Shown here: in pieces, positions 35,413-50,332 of the stretch
How the letters are laid out: the number at the start of each line of letters is the position of its first letter
How positions within the stretch are numbered: position 1 is the stretch's first letter
Program-made: the position numbers and the translations under genes
The notes under the pieces: model-generated
Seen by the model: only the letters and a program-made list of their open reading frames with translations
Databases searched by the model: none
What the model was told of the DNA's origin: nothing
Origin: Chloranthus sessilifolius
Lineage: Eukaryota > Streptophyta > Magnoliopsida > Chloranthales > Chloranthaceae
Length of the DNA: 64,000 nt
NCBI GenBank assembly: GCA_021018995.1
Contig: CM037595.1
Coordinates: 96,747,491-96,811,490, forward strand
Direction of reading: 5' to 3'

Positions 35413-38400
35413 ACAATCTATGATCATTTTTGAAAAATTAAATGTCGAAGAGACACATTCTATTATTTGTCACATTAGAAATTAGAATTTATATCAAATA
35501 ATTGAACAAAACAAAACAAAACAATTCATTGGATTGATTTATGAAGTGGAGATAAACTTTTCAACTTTCCACTATATAAGAAGAAACCCTGCACAAGTAT
35601 AAGTATGGTGCAAGTGCTATTGTATACTTGTATTATACATTTACATGATAGGTGTCTTTCAATTCCCAACTTCTACTCACAAAATCTTATCCATGTTTCT
35701 TGATATTACCAGTTTGTAATCCCAGAATTTTAAAAACAAATGTAAAAGCAAATCTTGAGTCTTCATTCTTCATTCCTTAGCATTTAAATTATCATTTATT
35801 TCTTATTTGTCATGCTCCTCATAGACATTTGCCTCTTCTTTCTTTATTCTTGCTTGTTCTTTTTTTTTTTTGTAATTTTTTTTCTTGAGATTAGAGTTGG
35901 GATAAATAAGGGTTAATTTTTTAAACAACAAATTTTTTATAATCGAAATCGCATGTATCGTTCTTATCGTGTACCGCAACGTATTGTATCATGTATCGTT
36001 AGACACGGTTAAAAAAGGATACACATCATAGATACGAATCGCTTTCTATAATATCGTATATCGTATTGCGATTGTATCGTGTACCATAGGATAGAGTACC
36101 TTTAAATCCAACCACCAAATCTTTGAGTTCACCCACGCTGAAACACATTGACTTGGTAGAATCAGATGCTCGAGATCGTTTATCCTCCCAATCTTTCACA
36201 CGATGGATCTTGAGATCATGGGCCTTCCATTAGATGGTTAGTGTTTTATTTCTCGTGGCACACATCTAAGAAAAACAACCTTAACATCACGTGCACGCTC
36301 AAAATTGATTTTAAGGTCACTTTTTTGGGTGTGTACCACATGAAATAAAAAACCAACCGTCTGATGGTACGATCATGTTCTCAAGATCCTTTGTATGAAA
36401 GATTGGGACCATAAACAATCTCCATTGTTTGATTCAATATAATCAATGTGTTTCAGCATGGGTGAACTCAAAGAATTGGTGGATGGATTTAAAGGTACTG
36501 CATAAGATATTGACAAGCATGCTCTACAGACCCAACTACCAAGAAGCGAAGGACAAACATCATCAACATAAAGCTTCCATAATCACATCAGATTCAAATC
36601 TGGAGTATGAAACCTCTTTTTAGACACCTGTATATCATGTCCCTTCGAAATTTCCTAGATAATAGCGATAGGGAGCGCCTTCCAGAGGATGGTCATTTTT
36701 CCTTCGAAACCATGGTTGTCAAGTCGATTCGATTTACGATTTGAATCGTATCGTGCCCCTAACGATTCAAATCGAACCCCCAAATTGCAAATGGACCAAA
36801 TCAACCCAGAATCGATCGAATTGTACGATTCAATGTGGTCCTGCAAGCCACGTCAAAATGGCTTGCGGGACCCACAAAATCTTTTTTTTTTTTTTGCTTT
36901 TTTTCTTTACAAAAATACCCCTAAGGAGTTTTAAAAACACTTTAGGGTTATTTATTGCCCTAGTGAAGTTTTAAAAACACTTCTTTTAAGAGGGATTTGG
37001 TCTTTGTGGTTTTTTTTAGGGCAAATATTATATTCTTAATATCTTCTTCATCCCTCAACGAAATCGAAATCCATTTTTTTGTTCGTCTTATACGTTAAAA
37101 TAGAAGCTTCCACACTCAAATTTTCAAGGGATCAGTGCCTCTATCATAATTTAGACATTAAAAGTATATCTAATGCTATTTAATGTTAGTTTTTTAATAT
37201 ATTTTTCTATTTACGTTCACATAAAAGCATGTATGCATTCATGCTTTTTTGTTTGTGGATATTGGATAGTTCTCTATGATTTTTTTTTTTTGATACTTTC
37301 ATAGGGATTCTCATGTAGTAGATGTGGATAAACTTTTTGTTATTGACTTGCGAAGTTACAAATATAAAGGACAAACGATGAAATATTGAAATGAATATAG
37401 GTTTTTGACCTTTTAGTGATTCAAATGTGTTAGAAATGGTTATTTTATATGCTAAAATTTTCCTATTTTTTTCGGGGTTTTTATATATTTTTTTCAAAAA
37501 AATCGATTGAACCTTACGATTTATGAATCGATTCAAAATTTCAGGAATTCGATTTACGATCCGATTGACGAGTTGACAACCTTGTTGGAAACATTCACTG
37601 GCTAGCCAACCAAGACCAAAGCACATGCTGTCCTAAACAATTGCTAACCATGAAGCAGGATCTGAAACCATTCCAAATATTACTCGCGAACTCACATCTA
37701 GAAAGAGATGCTCAATTGATTTCTCCTCTGTCCCACAAAAGTTACACTCCATGGGCACATCCATTCCTGTTTTACACAATTGGACACACGTTTGAACTTT
37801 ACCCCATGCCACTCCCACACAATTACCTTGGCTCTATGAGGGATCCCAAATTTCCAAATCCCAGGCCACGGTTGGTCTACTACTTAAAAACCCCTTGAAA
37901 GACTTGACTGAAAAGAATCCCTTTTTCTCTAAATTCTACACCCTTTCATCCTAGCTATCGCTACGTGGCCCATCCACTCATCTCACCAATGAATCCTGTG
38001 AACTCCACTATTTCATCCTCCTTTAGGCGCCTTCTAGTCCACCTCCACGCTCATTCCCATCCAATATTCAGCTCCTGTTGCACTTTTACATACAGCCGGG
38101 TTGTATATCAACTTAAATCTCACACTCAACGAGACACCTCCACAACTGATCCTGTCAAAAACTTAACTCTATGTCCTGATCCTATGTTATGGCAAACGCT
38201 CATCAAACTTCTTTCGAACTCTGTAGATGCCCCTCCACTCCACCAACCTTTCTTCCTCTAGGTTCCCCAATCGACCATCCATGACTCTCTCTGCCATGTT
38301 TTTCCACCTCTACATGCTTCTAATCAACTCTTTCTCTTGAAATCACTTACAAATATCCTTCCACTATGGAGGGCTGAAAATGTAGATCCTGGAAGCTTAG

Positions 38401-41400
38401 TGGATTCATTTGGACGGGCTATCTTCACCAATGTTGACCTAGATGTTCATCATGTCTGCAGTGTTCTGATATGTTTGTCTCCGCCCTTCTCACATGCAAT
38501 ATCATCTCTCTTTTCATCTCATTCATTTGTGCAGCTATTATTTTCTTGATACCTGTAATTAGTTATTGGGAAACTGATGCAGTAGATATCGAATCACGTG
38601 ATTTTCTACACACAAATGAGTGCAGCCACCATCAAAGAAATAAAAGGGGAGCATGTCTCAAACCCAAGAGCAGTAGCGTTAACATTTTATCATATAATCA
38701 AGTCACTTTGCAGAAACTTAAAAATCTCTATCCTAACTAATTTAATAAAATGATAACTAATAACTCCTACGACAATGATAATGATACCCCTAAATACACA
38801 AATTCTTGCAAAAACGTTACACCTTTCTTGTATTTTAGCCATAACTCAAAATTTCTAGGATCGTGTAATTGTGGGTTTGTTGGAAAGCTAACTCGAAGAC
38901 TTTCAAATGGTATGATTTTTTTGATATTTTGACATTTTGACATCGTTTGAACTTTCAATGAAACTGAACTTTTAGTTGAGGGGTGTTGTTGTCTCTTTGT
39001 TATACGCCATAACAGTCTCCTCAGTTTAACATATATTAAAAGCTTTTTTCCCTCCATGAACAATTTTATATCAAGGGCTTTTCTCGCTAAAGACAGCCAT
39101 GTCCTCTGTAGCAACTCCATGAAAAACTCTTAACCATGGTGGTGCTCCATATTATTTAATTCTCAATACTTAGTTATGTGTCAATCTTACAGCAATCGAT
39201 TATTTAGAACTTTGCAATTGCATAGATATGTGTCCATCTGAGAACGATCAACCATTCAATTTCAAAATTTCTTGTATTTTTAGTTTCTAAAGATTGTTTT
39301 TCTATGTTAATGCAGGCTCTATCAAAAGCTTTAACAGAAGACGAGCTCCTGTACCTTAGGTCTCAGTTTAAGCTCTTGGAACCAAATAGAGATGGGCTTG
39401 TCTCCCTTGAAAACTTTAGAATGGTTAGTTGGTGCTGTAATTTTTGAATTTCTAAGTCACCTTTTCCCCCATGAGATGCAGTAGATGGTTTGAGCTAGGG
39501 TGTTGCTTACGCTTCTGGTATTTACTTGGCACTGCCATCAATAAGAAAAACCATAAAATCAATTCTTTGAGCAAACCGGATTGCCAGACCAACACCAATA
39601 AGGAAAACCATAAAATCAATTCTTTGAGCAAACTGGACTGCCAGATCAAACTGGACTGCCAGACCAACCGGTTCCGGTTGAACTGCCTGGTTCGGTCTGG
39701 TTTTCAAAATATTTCTTCTAAGTCATACATATCATCTATTGGCTATATGCTTAGGGTCTCTTTTGATCATTGACGTTTGGCCCAAACTATGCAGGCTCTC
39801 ATGCGAAATGCAACAGATGCGATGAAGGAGTCGAGAGTTCCTGACATTTTAAATGCAGTATGGCATCCAATTCACTTTCTAATAGTTTGAATCCCTTCTG
39901 TTTAGAAACTTTCATCATATCTTCACCTTATTCCTTAATAGAGTGTTTGTGAAATCTCTTAATTCTCTAGTTTGGTGCTATGAATTACATGGCATAGAAT
40001 GTTGAAGAATGCATGGTGGATATGTACTATACGCTGGTTGCCTACTATAACAGTAGTGTCTTTTTAATTTATCATGTAGAAACCATTAAATGGAATAATT
40101 TATATTACTCACTATACTGTTGCTTGAATCACATATTGCAGTTTACTTATTCATATTAATATGAATTGGCATTGCAATAATTGCTTATATGTAGAAGTCA
40201 CTGCTAGATGATGCTGGCACTGTTCTGTTTATGTTTTTACGAAATAGCAAGTGGGTTTCAATTCTCATCTCTAGTGCTGTTTTATCTCTTCTCCTAATAA
40301 AATAATTTCAATAATTTACGTAGTAGTCTTCAATCTAGATATCACTTGGGGTGCTCAAATCCCAAACAATGGTGCTAATGTGCAAAATGTTTATGATGGA
40401 TGCTGATGTGCAATAATTTCCAAAATTTTTATTCATGTTATTGAAAGAATATTTAAAATAAAATAAAGTTAGAATTTTTTTTGAAAATTTCATACAAGAA
40501 TACTGTTCTATATATTATCTCAAATAAATGTTCAAAAATCTTCCCACCTTATGCTCCAAATGAGGGAATCACTGAGTCCACTTTTTGAACAGAGTTCCTA
40601 GCATTTGCGGCTAGTGTGGTGGATCCTTTTGTTTGCTTCCATTTTTAGGTAGTTTTCCATTATTACCAATTCCCTGCGACTTATCAAGCTTCTTGCATGA
40701 TAGGGGCAAACTGGTGAAACCTAGTTAGTCGGAGTTCGGAATAAGTCAGCGTGGAAAAAATTTGTAAAGTCAGGGAAAGATTGAGAAAAGAATCTGGAAT
40801 TTATATTAATAATTATAAAAAATATATATTCCATTTCTTTCTTCTTCTCTTTCACCGACCGAACTTGTGTTGAAAAGAGATGAGAGGGGTAGACTTACGG
40901 CTTTAAAGTTTTAATACATTTTTTTTCAGAGTTAAACCGTGTTGCGACTTTTTAAATAAGTAGCGTTAAATCATGATGTTTGCGATCAATTCAAAATGTC
41001 TCGATTTTTTCAATAAGTCGCAGTTTATTCATTTGATTGGGCCCCGGGGGGGGGGGGGGTGTGTCTTCCTTCTCACCATCTCCATTTGATTACTTAGACT
41101 TTAAGGCGACTGAGGGATGTTCTTCTTGATGGAGGAATGATGACGATCTAAGGGAGACATGCTCAAAGTTGGGTGTATATTATTTGTGGATGCATTGATG
41201 GGATGCAAGTGCATTTTCTTGACTTGAATTGAGAGAGCCTACCAATTGGAAGATGCCGGATTCAAGGATTAAATTTTCCAAGAGGGGACCCAAAGAGGTT
41301 TTAAAGTTGGCCTCGTCCATTAACTACGACCATGGCAGTCAAGGCGTTGCCATGGCGACGGATTTCGCCATATGAACTGAAATGACGAAACCTTTGAAAT

Positions 41401-41416
41401 GGCGTCTCAATATTCG

Positions 41417-41473
<57 letters not shown>

Positions 41474-44400
41474 TTATATTTTAATAATTATATAATTATA
41501 AGTTATAATACTTATAAGTTATATATATAACTTAACAATAACTTATATTATTATAAGTTATAATTTAATAACTTATAATCTCATATAAAAAGGGGTTCTA
41601 GGGCAGCGAAAAAACAGGTCCTCGACTCAACTCCTCTGCTCAGTGTCTCTCCTTAGTGCAAAAACAGGTACGCAATATTTTTTTTCTCCTCTCTCTCTCT
41701 CGGTTCTCTCACAGGCTGTGTTTTTTTTTTTTTTTTCTCTCAATCTCGTCGTTCTCTCCCTCGCCTCCCTTTCTTCTCTCTCTCTCTCTCTCGCCTCCCT
41801 TTCTCCCCCCCTTTCTCCGTTTTTCTATGTATTTTTCTGTGTATTTTTCTGTTTTTCTATTTTCTTTTGATCTTTTCTGCGTGTTTTTGTGTTTTTGTGT
41901 TTTTTTTTTTCATAATTTATTCTATATACATATATTTTTTCTGTTTTTATATATTTTTTTTCTACTTTTTTTTTTCCTATTTTTTTTGTCTGCTTAAATT
42001 TTTTTTTTTTTTTTGTCGGGGCTTGATTCTTGAAACTAAGTACAACTGAACCCATTCATTGCTTTGAGGGGGCAACAAAGATAATTTTTTGTTTGTATTT
42101 TTCTGTGTGTTTTTTCTATTTTTTTTTTTTTCATAATTTATTCTATATACATATATTTTATCCGTTTTTATATTATTTTTATTTCTGTTTTTTTTTTTCC
42201 TGTTTTTTTGTCTGCTTTTAAATTTTTTTTGGTTTGTCGGGGCTTGATTCTTGAAACTAAGTACAACTGAACCCATTGACTGCTTTGAGGGGACAACAAA
42301 GATCAGTTTTTGTTCCAACCTTTCCGACATTTGATCTTGAGATCATTAGAATATTATCATTCATCAGATGGTCAGTTTTTCATCCCAAAAATTAATCTGT
42401 GAGCATGTGTGCCACATGGAGTCAAAAACTGATCGTGGGATAATATGCCCATGATCTCAGGATCAGTTCATATTTATACATATGAATTAAAAATAGTAAA
42501 AAACTAAAAAAAATATATTAATGATTAATAATTAAATAAATAATTATTAATATTTAAAAAAAAAATATATAAATGGCGTCGCCATGGCATGACGAGCCTC
42601 TTTGCCATGACCTCGTCACAACTCTTTAACTACCTTGACTACGACAGATGATCGACTAGTGATGACAGTGGGGAAGGTAGGTGAGTTACATATGATTGTG
42701 ATGTATCAGTGGCAGTCTCTATTGTTTGTTGTAACAATGAAAATTTTGAGTTTAAATATTTGGGGCCTTGTACCGATCTACATAGAGTGATAGCGGAAAT
42801 GAATAAAGCAGCCACTGTCCTATTTCAAGAGTCTAAAATTAACTTACGTAGTGACAGTGTTGCTAGGTCCTTGTAGGGAGGGAAACAATGTTCGCGGGAT
42901 GTTATGGATGTCATGGGGCCAAAGTGAGAACAACTGTGCTTTGAGGCTCTATTATATTTACGAAGTCCGATGTTTGGATTGGGAGGTTTTTCTAATTGTT
43001 GCATTCATATCCTGTTATAATGGTTTTAAGAGGGGCTAGTTTTGGTGGTGTATACTCCGTGGAAATTGGATCTTTGTGAAGACTTATGGAAGAAGTTGAA
43101 TGTGTTAGGTGAAAGTGGAATAAAATTTGAATGCAATTTGATTCACACATGAGAAAAAGGTGTTGTATCACTTCTAACAACAAAGGTTTCAGTGAGTTTG
43201 TGGATCAACAAATGTGATTGATGTTTCCTCTCAAAGGGGCAGCTACCTTCACTTAGCCAAGTAGTTAAGCTCACCTAATAGTAACACATCTTGATAGGTT
43301 TCATAATATCAAGGAGTGTGTATCCCACTTTCCTTTTGTATCTTGAAGCTTCTTTCGTGTTCAAATTCAAATCACACTCTCCCTTTCTCAATGCGAAACT
43401 GGAAGTTAGGGTTTGAATTACTTTTCCGATTTAAATTGATTTGATTGGAATTCCATTTAAGCTGATGTGGAATTCAATTTGATAGGCTTCTGAATACTAA
43501 GGAGTGTCGATCTCAATTTCCATGTCGATGAAAATGCTTGTAGAATCAATAGGGTTTGTTGTGGTGGGAGTTGGCATGTCAGGTGCTTCTTTTGGAGATT
43601 GCTTGATCTAAATTTTGGTGGGCTTTATACTGTACAAATTTGAGCTTATCGCTTTGCATCCGAAAACCTCCAAATCGATTTGGGATTTCATTGTTCAAGA
43701 CATAGTGACCGAGCGTAGATTTTTTAAAAAGCTGCTATTTAATCGGTTTGGGATTTCATTGGTGACCTATTGTGATTTAATCGTGACTTTTTTAGTTAAC
43801 GATTAAATCGCAGAAGTTGTATTTTTCCCGAATTTTTACCGATTTTTCCAATTTTTTTGTTTTCGCTAAAATTATATATATTTTTAATAAATTTTATTTT
43901 TTCTTTAAATTTTCGAATTTTGCCGAAATTTTCCCAAGCCAGTTTTTTCCAGAGCCCCAACTTGGTCACTTTGGTTCGAAACTTGATAAAGATACCACTA
44001 CCTTTACTTAAACCCTCTCTTGCTAGGATTCCTATATGCGCAATGTCTTTTTAGTCAAATGTTATGAAGTAGCGGTGGAGGTTTTAGAAGATACGTTTAC
44101 AAGATTCCACTAAAATAGGGTCAAGAAGTTTAAAAATAGAATAAATAAAAATTAGTAAAGTGGGAAGAAGCTGTAAATAAAAGATTCAAAGTGATGTGAA
44201 TTTGCATGATCGTAGGTTGGGGGTGGGGGAGGGTAATAAGGGTTTATAGCAATGTTTTAAAAACCAGACCTGATGGCGAATTGACAAGGGCATCGGTTTG
44301 GTTAGACCGGGTTGGACTGGGTCGATTCAAAAATAAATATTTGTTTAAACAAATAAATCATTCTTTGATTATATAATATTTAATTTTAATATAATTTTTT

Positions 44401-47400
44401 TAGAAAATTTAAAACTTTAAAAATTATAATAAATAATATATTTACTATTTCCTAATTCATTTAAAAAACCTTTTTTTATCCAAAATGATGCGGACATCTA
44501 ACCCTTCAAATTGTACGAGAAGCGCAAGAAGAGACCGAAACAATTTGTGCTTCATGTAGCACTTTAAATGACTAGTTGAAGACTCTGTGTGCATGTGCAA
44601 CATCATAGAAGACCCCACATTGGGAAGATGTGCACACGAGATGGATTCAGATCGTTGTGTTATCACTTTCCACGATTGGATCTACATCATTCTTCATTTC
44701 AGCTGTTGGATCTTCACTGTTCGTCATTCACACTGTTTGATCGTTGTTTTACTACATTTTCATTGTTGGATCGTTGATCGCATGATGGACCGTTGCTAGA
44801 TTTATTTGGATGGTTGATCCCATGGTGGATTTTTATTTTGGTTCAATAGTTTACATAGGATGCATTTATTTTATTTAAGTGTTTCACTTAGGTCATAGGA
44901 GTTGTGTACATACATGTGGCAAATGACTACTTAAAATTTTCACTTTCAGCCTCCGAAAAATGTTCATATCTTCTTCAATACTCATCAGTATTGGGTGTTT
45001 TTTGTCTCGTGGGAAACCTACTTCAATAAACTTTCAAATAAGACCAATTTCGCTTCAATTCTGACGTCGTTTGATACTTCAAAACTGGCCATATATAAAA
45101 AAAAGACGGGATTGGAAGTTAAGTTATCTGTGACCATGCAATTAGAGGCTTTTAATGGATAGTTGAGGTATTTGTTTTTAATATTAGAATTTTTTAAAAG
45201 TTTGCTTTAAATATTCTTATGTAATTATTATTATTATTATTATTATGATATTGTATTATGTTTTTGAATGTTGAAAGAAAAAGAGATTCTTGTTATTTTC
45301 TTCTCCGAGATGGGTTTGGTATGAGGTCAATGATTCTTCTTGGTATTTTCTCTTGTTTTCTTGTCCTACGTGGAAGGTAAATAAAATTTTAATTTTTGTT
45401 GATGAACATTGAATTTTCTTTTATTTTATTATCTAGAAGAGATGAGCTTTTCTATGAATATGAAATTTACCCTGCTTAAAATTAAAATCAGCTTTGTTTG
45501 AACCTATCCTTCTTCCAAACCTAGAATGGAATTGAAAGAAGCCCTCATGGGATGTTGGTTGATGCCCTAGGCTAGTGAAAATCAAGATCGATCACTAGAC
45601 TCCTTGTTTCCAAGATTAGAAGGGACCACATTGCCGAATTGGAACCTTAATCAAATTTGGCATAATTACTATTATGAGATTCTTTAATTTTTTTTAATGA
45701 AATCCAAGACTTTATTTATATAATTTATTGTCACAAATATAACTTTTAATTTCTTCCATTGAAATTAGATTTCAGTGTTTGGTCCTGCATCAACTTTGGT
45801 ATCGGAGCAATAGGTTCTAGTTTAGGACATTTAAGTTTAGGTTTATGTTCATTTAATTTTCAGATTTTCATTTAGGGTTGCATATAGATCTTTTTTTCTC
45901 TTTTATATTTCAAACCTTTGCTGAATATTTTTTTTTCAAACCACGGTAAAATACGTTTGCAAAAAAAAAACTTGTATGTTCCTTTTTAATTCTTGTAAAG
46001 TTATTTGCAGAGTCTTCATAACTTTTGGGTTGCATATTTTAAGATTCGTTTAGGTTCTATGCGAATTTTTGGGTTGCATATTTTAGGACTTATTTAGGGT
46101 CACCAAATGGACAATTGTCAGATTCTCGCTCTCCTCGAGGAACGTGAGACTGTACAACGTACATAGAAGTGAATAATTAAGGATTAACTACCCGTGGGGA
46201 GGAGATGCACGAACCATAAATGGAGAGGCTAGTGGAAACTATAATGGTCGAGATTAATGTTACTTGATTCGCGGGTTTGCTCGGTTCGAATTTTTGTTCG
46301 TACTTTGCAATTCGCTACATCCAAGCGAATCCAATTCGCTAAGGGTAGGATGAGTTTTAAATAAAAATAAAAAAATAAAAAATATTTTACTTAAATTATT
46401 AATATGTATAAATTTTACTTTTACGATATGTAAAAGTAAAACTAACATAATGCATAAGCAACATGGAGGAACCATTGGTTATGCGTGTGACGCTTGTCCC
46501 AGGAGAACTGGGTTCGAGTCTTGTGTCAGTTTTTGCTTCATTATATTAGGAAAAAGTCATGTGTGGCTGGTTCGCCTAACTTGCGGGAACCGAACGCGAA
46601 TCAGTTTGTGATTTGTAGGGTAACTCAATGAATTAGGTAACCCTGGTTGGGATAAGGATAGGGATAGGAGGAGAGGCTTCCTGAGCCGGAGCACTCGGCT
46701 TTTTTTTATAGGTAAGCTGGGCTCTAACCTGCGACCTTGAGGTTGCAATATTGTCAACCTTCCATTGTGCTATAGGCACAAGCCCTACCAATACTTTGAG
46801 TGGTATGACATGTCTGAGGAGCATCAGATCATATTAGCTAAGATGAAGTTAGTAGGCCAAGCCAGGCTTTTCTGGATCAATGTGGAGTGCCTGCGTGAAA
46901 AGCCGAGTGCCAATTCATCACCCATTGGGAGGACATGAAAGAAAGACTAGCCAAAAAGTAAGTTTCTCTGGCCTATTATCACCGGTTACTAGACCTATGG
47001 CAGAAACTTCGCCAAGGAAGAATGTGTGTCACTGATTGTATTAGATAGTTTGAGGAATATATTATGGGAAGCAATGTAAGAGAGGATCCACAAGTACCTT
47101 TCTAGATTTGGAACGGGCCTCCGTCCAGAATTATAGAAAGAACTGATCCCTTATACCGTCCACACTCTTGAGGAATATTACTTTATAATGTAAGAGTTGG
47201 AATGTTATTTGAAGATGCAAATGGGTAGGCGTTTTGTTTCCAATGGCTTTGGTCGTAGGTCCACTTTCTCTAAGTGAGACCTAATGTAGGGAGTCAACTA
47301 CCGAAAAACTTGCACAGTACTCCAGCAAATTCAAAGATTGATAAGGGAAAGAGAGTAAGTGGTGAAGGTTCCAAGTGTGGTGGCCAGACTATGTGCTACA

Positions 47401-50265
47401 AGTGTAATGGCTTTGTACATTATGAATGTCCCACTAGAAATCTTGCTATGCATTTGTTGATCGAACAAGAAAATGAACTAGAGCTGGGAGAGTGGGAGGA
47501 GAAAGTCTATGAGCTTGACATTATAGCAGTGATGAAGAGGGCGATGAAAATGAGAGAAACCTAGTATGTGTTAGGAAGGTCTCCTACCCTGTTCAGGAGG
47601 GTAATACCTCACGCGCATTGGTAGTTAAATGTGCGTTATCACAACAAAAGGAGAGTGATGACTGGCGTAGGGATAACATCTTTTATACCTGTCTAATATA
47701 GAGGGAAGAATTGTAAGGTCAGGAGATGGCAAAAGTTGTACCAATGTCGTATCATCCAGGACAGTTTCATGTCTTAGTCTCACATGTGGCCCATTCTCGA
47801 CCCTATCGAGCTCCGTGGCTCGACTCATCAATTCATGTTTCTCAGAGGTGCTACGTACTAATCCAGTTTGCTTCATATAAAGACACCTTGTGGTTCAATG
47901 TTGTGCCTATGGACGGAGGCCATATTATTTCGGAAGACCATGGTTATATGATATGGATGTGACACTATTCAGGTGATCGGATGTGTGTTCTTTTCTACAC
48001 TACAGTAAGAAGATGAAGTTGAATTCTCTACATCTTGGAGCACCAACAGTTAAAAAGGGAAACCCAGGTAAGAGCGATAATGAAAAGGATTGTAAGTTTG
48101 ATGCCATTCACACTATTAGTCCCTTTGAGTTTGAGAAAGAGGTGAGGATGAGAGCGTCAATTACGTTCTCGTCACAGTTGACTCTCGTGTTGAGTATTAG
48201 CTAGAGATGGAACCACTCAGACTTCCTAGGAATATCAGGAAGCACAACTCCATTTTTTGTGGCAATAGACTATTTTTCTAAACTGGCCCATTTTATCCCG
48301 TGTTTCAAATCCTCTGATGCAAGTCACATTGCTAAATTATTTTCGAGGAGGTTATTCGTCTTCGCGGGTTGCCTAAAACCATTATGTCTAGTCGAGATGT
48401 CAAACTTGTTAATTACTTTTGAGAGATACTTTGGCATATAATGGGAACTAGGCTGCAGTTTTCTTCACCTTATTACCCACAAGCCGATAGGCAAACTGAA
48501 GTTGTGAATAGAAGTTTGGGAAATCTCATACGTTGTCTTGTTGGTGATCATATTAGGAGTATTAAAGAATCTGTAAGATTACGTGGATGTGGTAGAGATT
48601 AGGATCTTAAGATTAGGTTTATCTTTTATCACGTGGAAACCGTATTGCAGTTATTTTATCATTCATGTAAATGTGGTAAAATTACCTATCTGTAAAAGTC
48701 TATTTGTAGACTCAAAAGGTTAGTAGAGAAATTACAAGATCTTCTACAATGTAGTCTCCCGTGTTCGATCGTCTCCCTCTTTAATCTTCTTCTTGACTTT
48801 AGTACTTGGTTTTATTAAAACTCTTCTATGATAAGAGTGTTTTGATTTTCTACACGGTATTAGAGCCGTGATCGGCTCCAATCTTGCGATCAGGCCAGCC
48901 GTGATCCTGGCTCCTACCTTCATGCTTCTGCGTTCCATTGTCCTTGTTTTTCTTCTCAAGCCATCCACATCTTTGATCCCTCTCTCATTCTCATCATAAA
49001 CGCAAAGATCTCGTTATTATTTTTATTTTTTAAAACTCATCTCTACGAAAATTTGCAAGAGATCCAATTCGTCTTCAGTTTCTTATGGGAGAGATCATGA
49101 CAAACTTGATCTAGTGGGCCACTGGCTCCGACAGACTCTAAGATGAGATAGTGATGGACCTCACAAGACATGCGGTGACCACCAACAAGCACGATGGGAG
49201 GTTTTTCTACAGTTTATTAGCAATATCGATTATCATGAAGATCAAAGGCTATTTTTTTTAACCAATCACATGTTCCTTTTCAAAGGAGCATGCGATTGCG
49301 GGAGGGTAATAGAGAATTTGTCAGATTATGTGGATGTGGAAAATATTAGGATCTTAAGATTAGGTTTATCTTTATCACGTGGAAATTGTATTGTAGTTAT
49401 TTTATCATTCGTATAAACGTGGTAAATCACCTATCTGTAAAAGTCTATTTATAGACTCAAAAATTAGTAGAGAAATTACAAGATTTTCTACAATGTTTCC
49501 CTTGTTCTATCGTCTCTCTTTAATCTTCTTCTCTTAGAATTTGGTTTTAATAAAACTCTTCGATGATAAGAGTGCTTAGATTTTTTACAAGGAGTTGGGA
49601 TTCAAACAGTCTTGCCTGTAGCAGAGTTTGCATATAATAATTCAGCCAATAGGACATTAGGCATGAGTCCATTTGAGGTAGTGAATGAGTACTAGCCTAG
49701 AGCACTAATAGATCTCATCCCTATGTCAGCTACCCCATTGGTAATCAGAGTTCGTATATGCATTTGTATGCCACATTCATGAGTTGCATGCCGAAATTAA
49801 AAGGAAAATAACTTGAGCAATGAAAATTTTAAATTTTATACTGATTCTCACAGAAAAGAAGTTGCAAGCACGTAGTGCTGGACCCTTCAAGATTTTGAAA
49901 CGAGTTGGTCCTCATGCGTATGCTCTAGATCTTCCACTTGACATGGGCATCAATGGGATATTAATATGGAAGACTTTGATCCATTTCTAGGTTCGACAAT
50001 TATTCCCACCAACCCATTCCTTTATTCTTTTGCACTTGAACTACATATCTTTGCCTCTCCCACCTAAGGGTCTTACACTCACATACATGTCTCTATCTTT
50101 TATTTGCATGTTGAAGGGTTTGGGTTTCCCCTTATATTACATCCATATGGTTAAGTTTAGGGCAACCAATTTAGGATTAGGGTTAGGTAGGATAGGAAAG
50201 AGGAAGAAGAAGAGAGATGGGAAAAGGTAGGGTTGAGTCAATAATACTCGTACCCATTTTCTATT

Positions 50266-50332
<67 letters not shown>

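Larger units (their letters stand above)
32975..39315 (+). other. CRK intron 7 (6,341 bp)
   Basis: GTTCCA...ATGCAG. Bases 32975-35190 hold no recognised element. Short frames at 33443-34068 and 34562-34796 have no known motif, and 34440-34480 has a TATATAAG-like word without further LTR evidence. (TA)n lies at 35353-35409, flanked by TATCGT-rich repeat words to 36080. A MITE, a LINE fragment and a hAT element follow to about 38560. Bases 38560-39315 appear unique. Confidence 0.9.
45200..50000 (+). mobile_element. Decayed Gypsy retrotransposon with 5' LTR
   Basis: An LTR ends CCTGCATCA at 45792 and is followed by a primer site at 45797. gag, protease and integrase pieces follow in Gypsy order, but RT and RNase H are missing between protease and integrase. 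The LTR start is not resolved (somewhere before 45200). Its body shares words with the two solo LTRs at 27766 and 53428 (GGTTTGGTATGAGG, TTGAAAGAA, ATGCCCTAG, CCTGCATCA). No 3' LTR with a matching end was found. It is interrupted at 46265-46790 and 48560-49589. Confidence 0.8.

Noticed and set aside
41643..41997. Long Ser/Leu/Phe-rich frames at 41.6-42.0 kb
   Set aside because: They are translations of CT- and T-rich low-complexity DNA.
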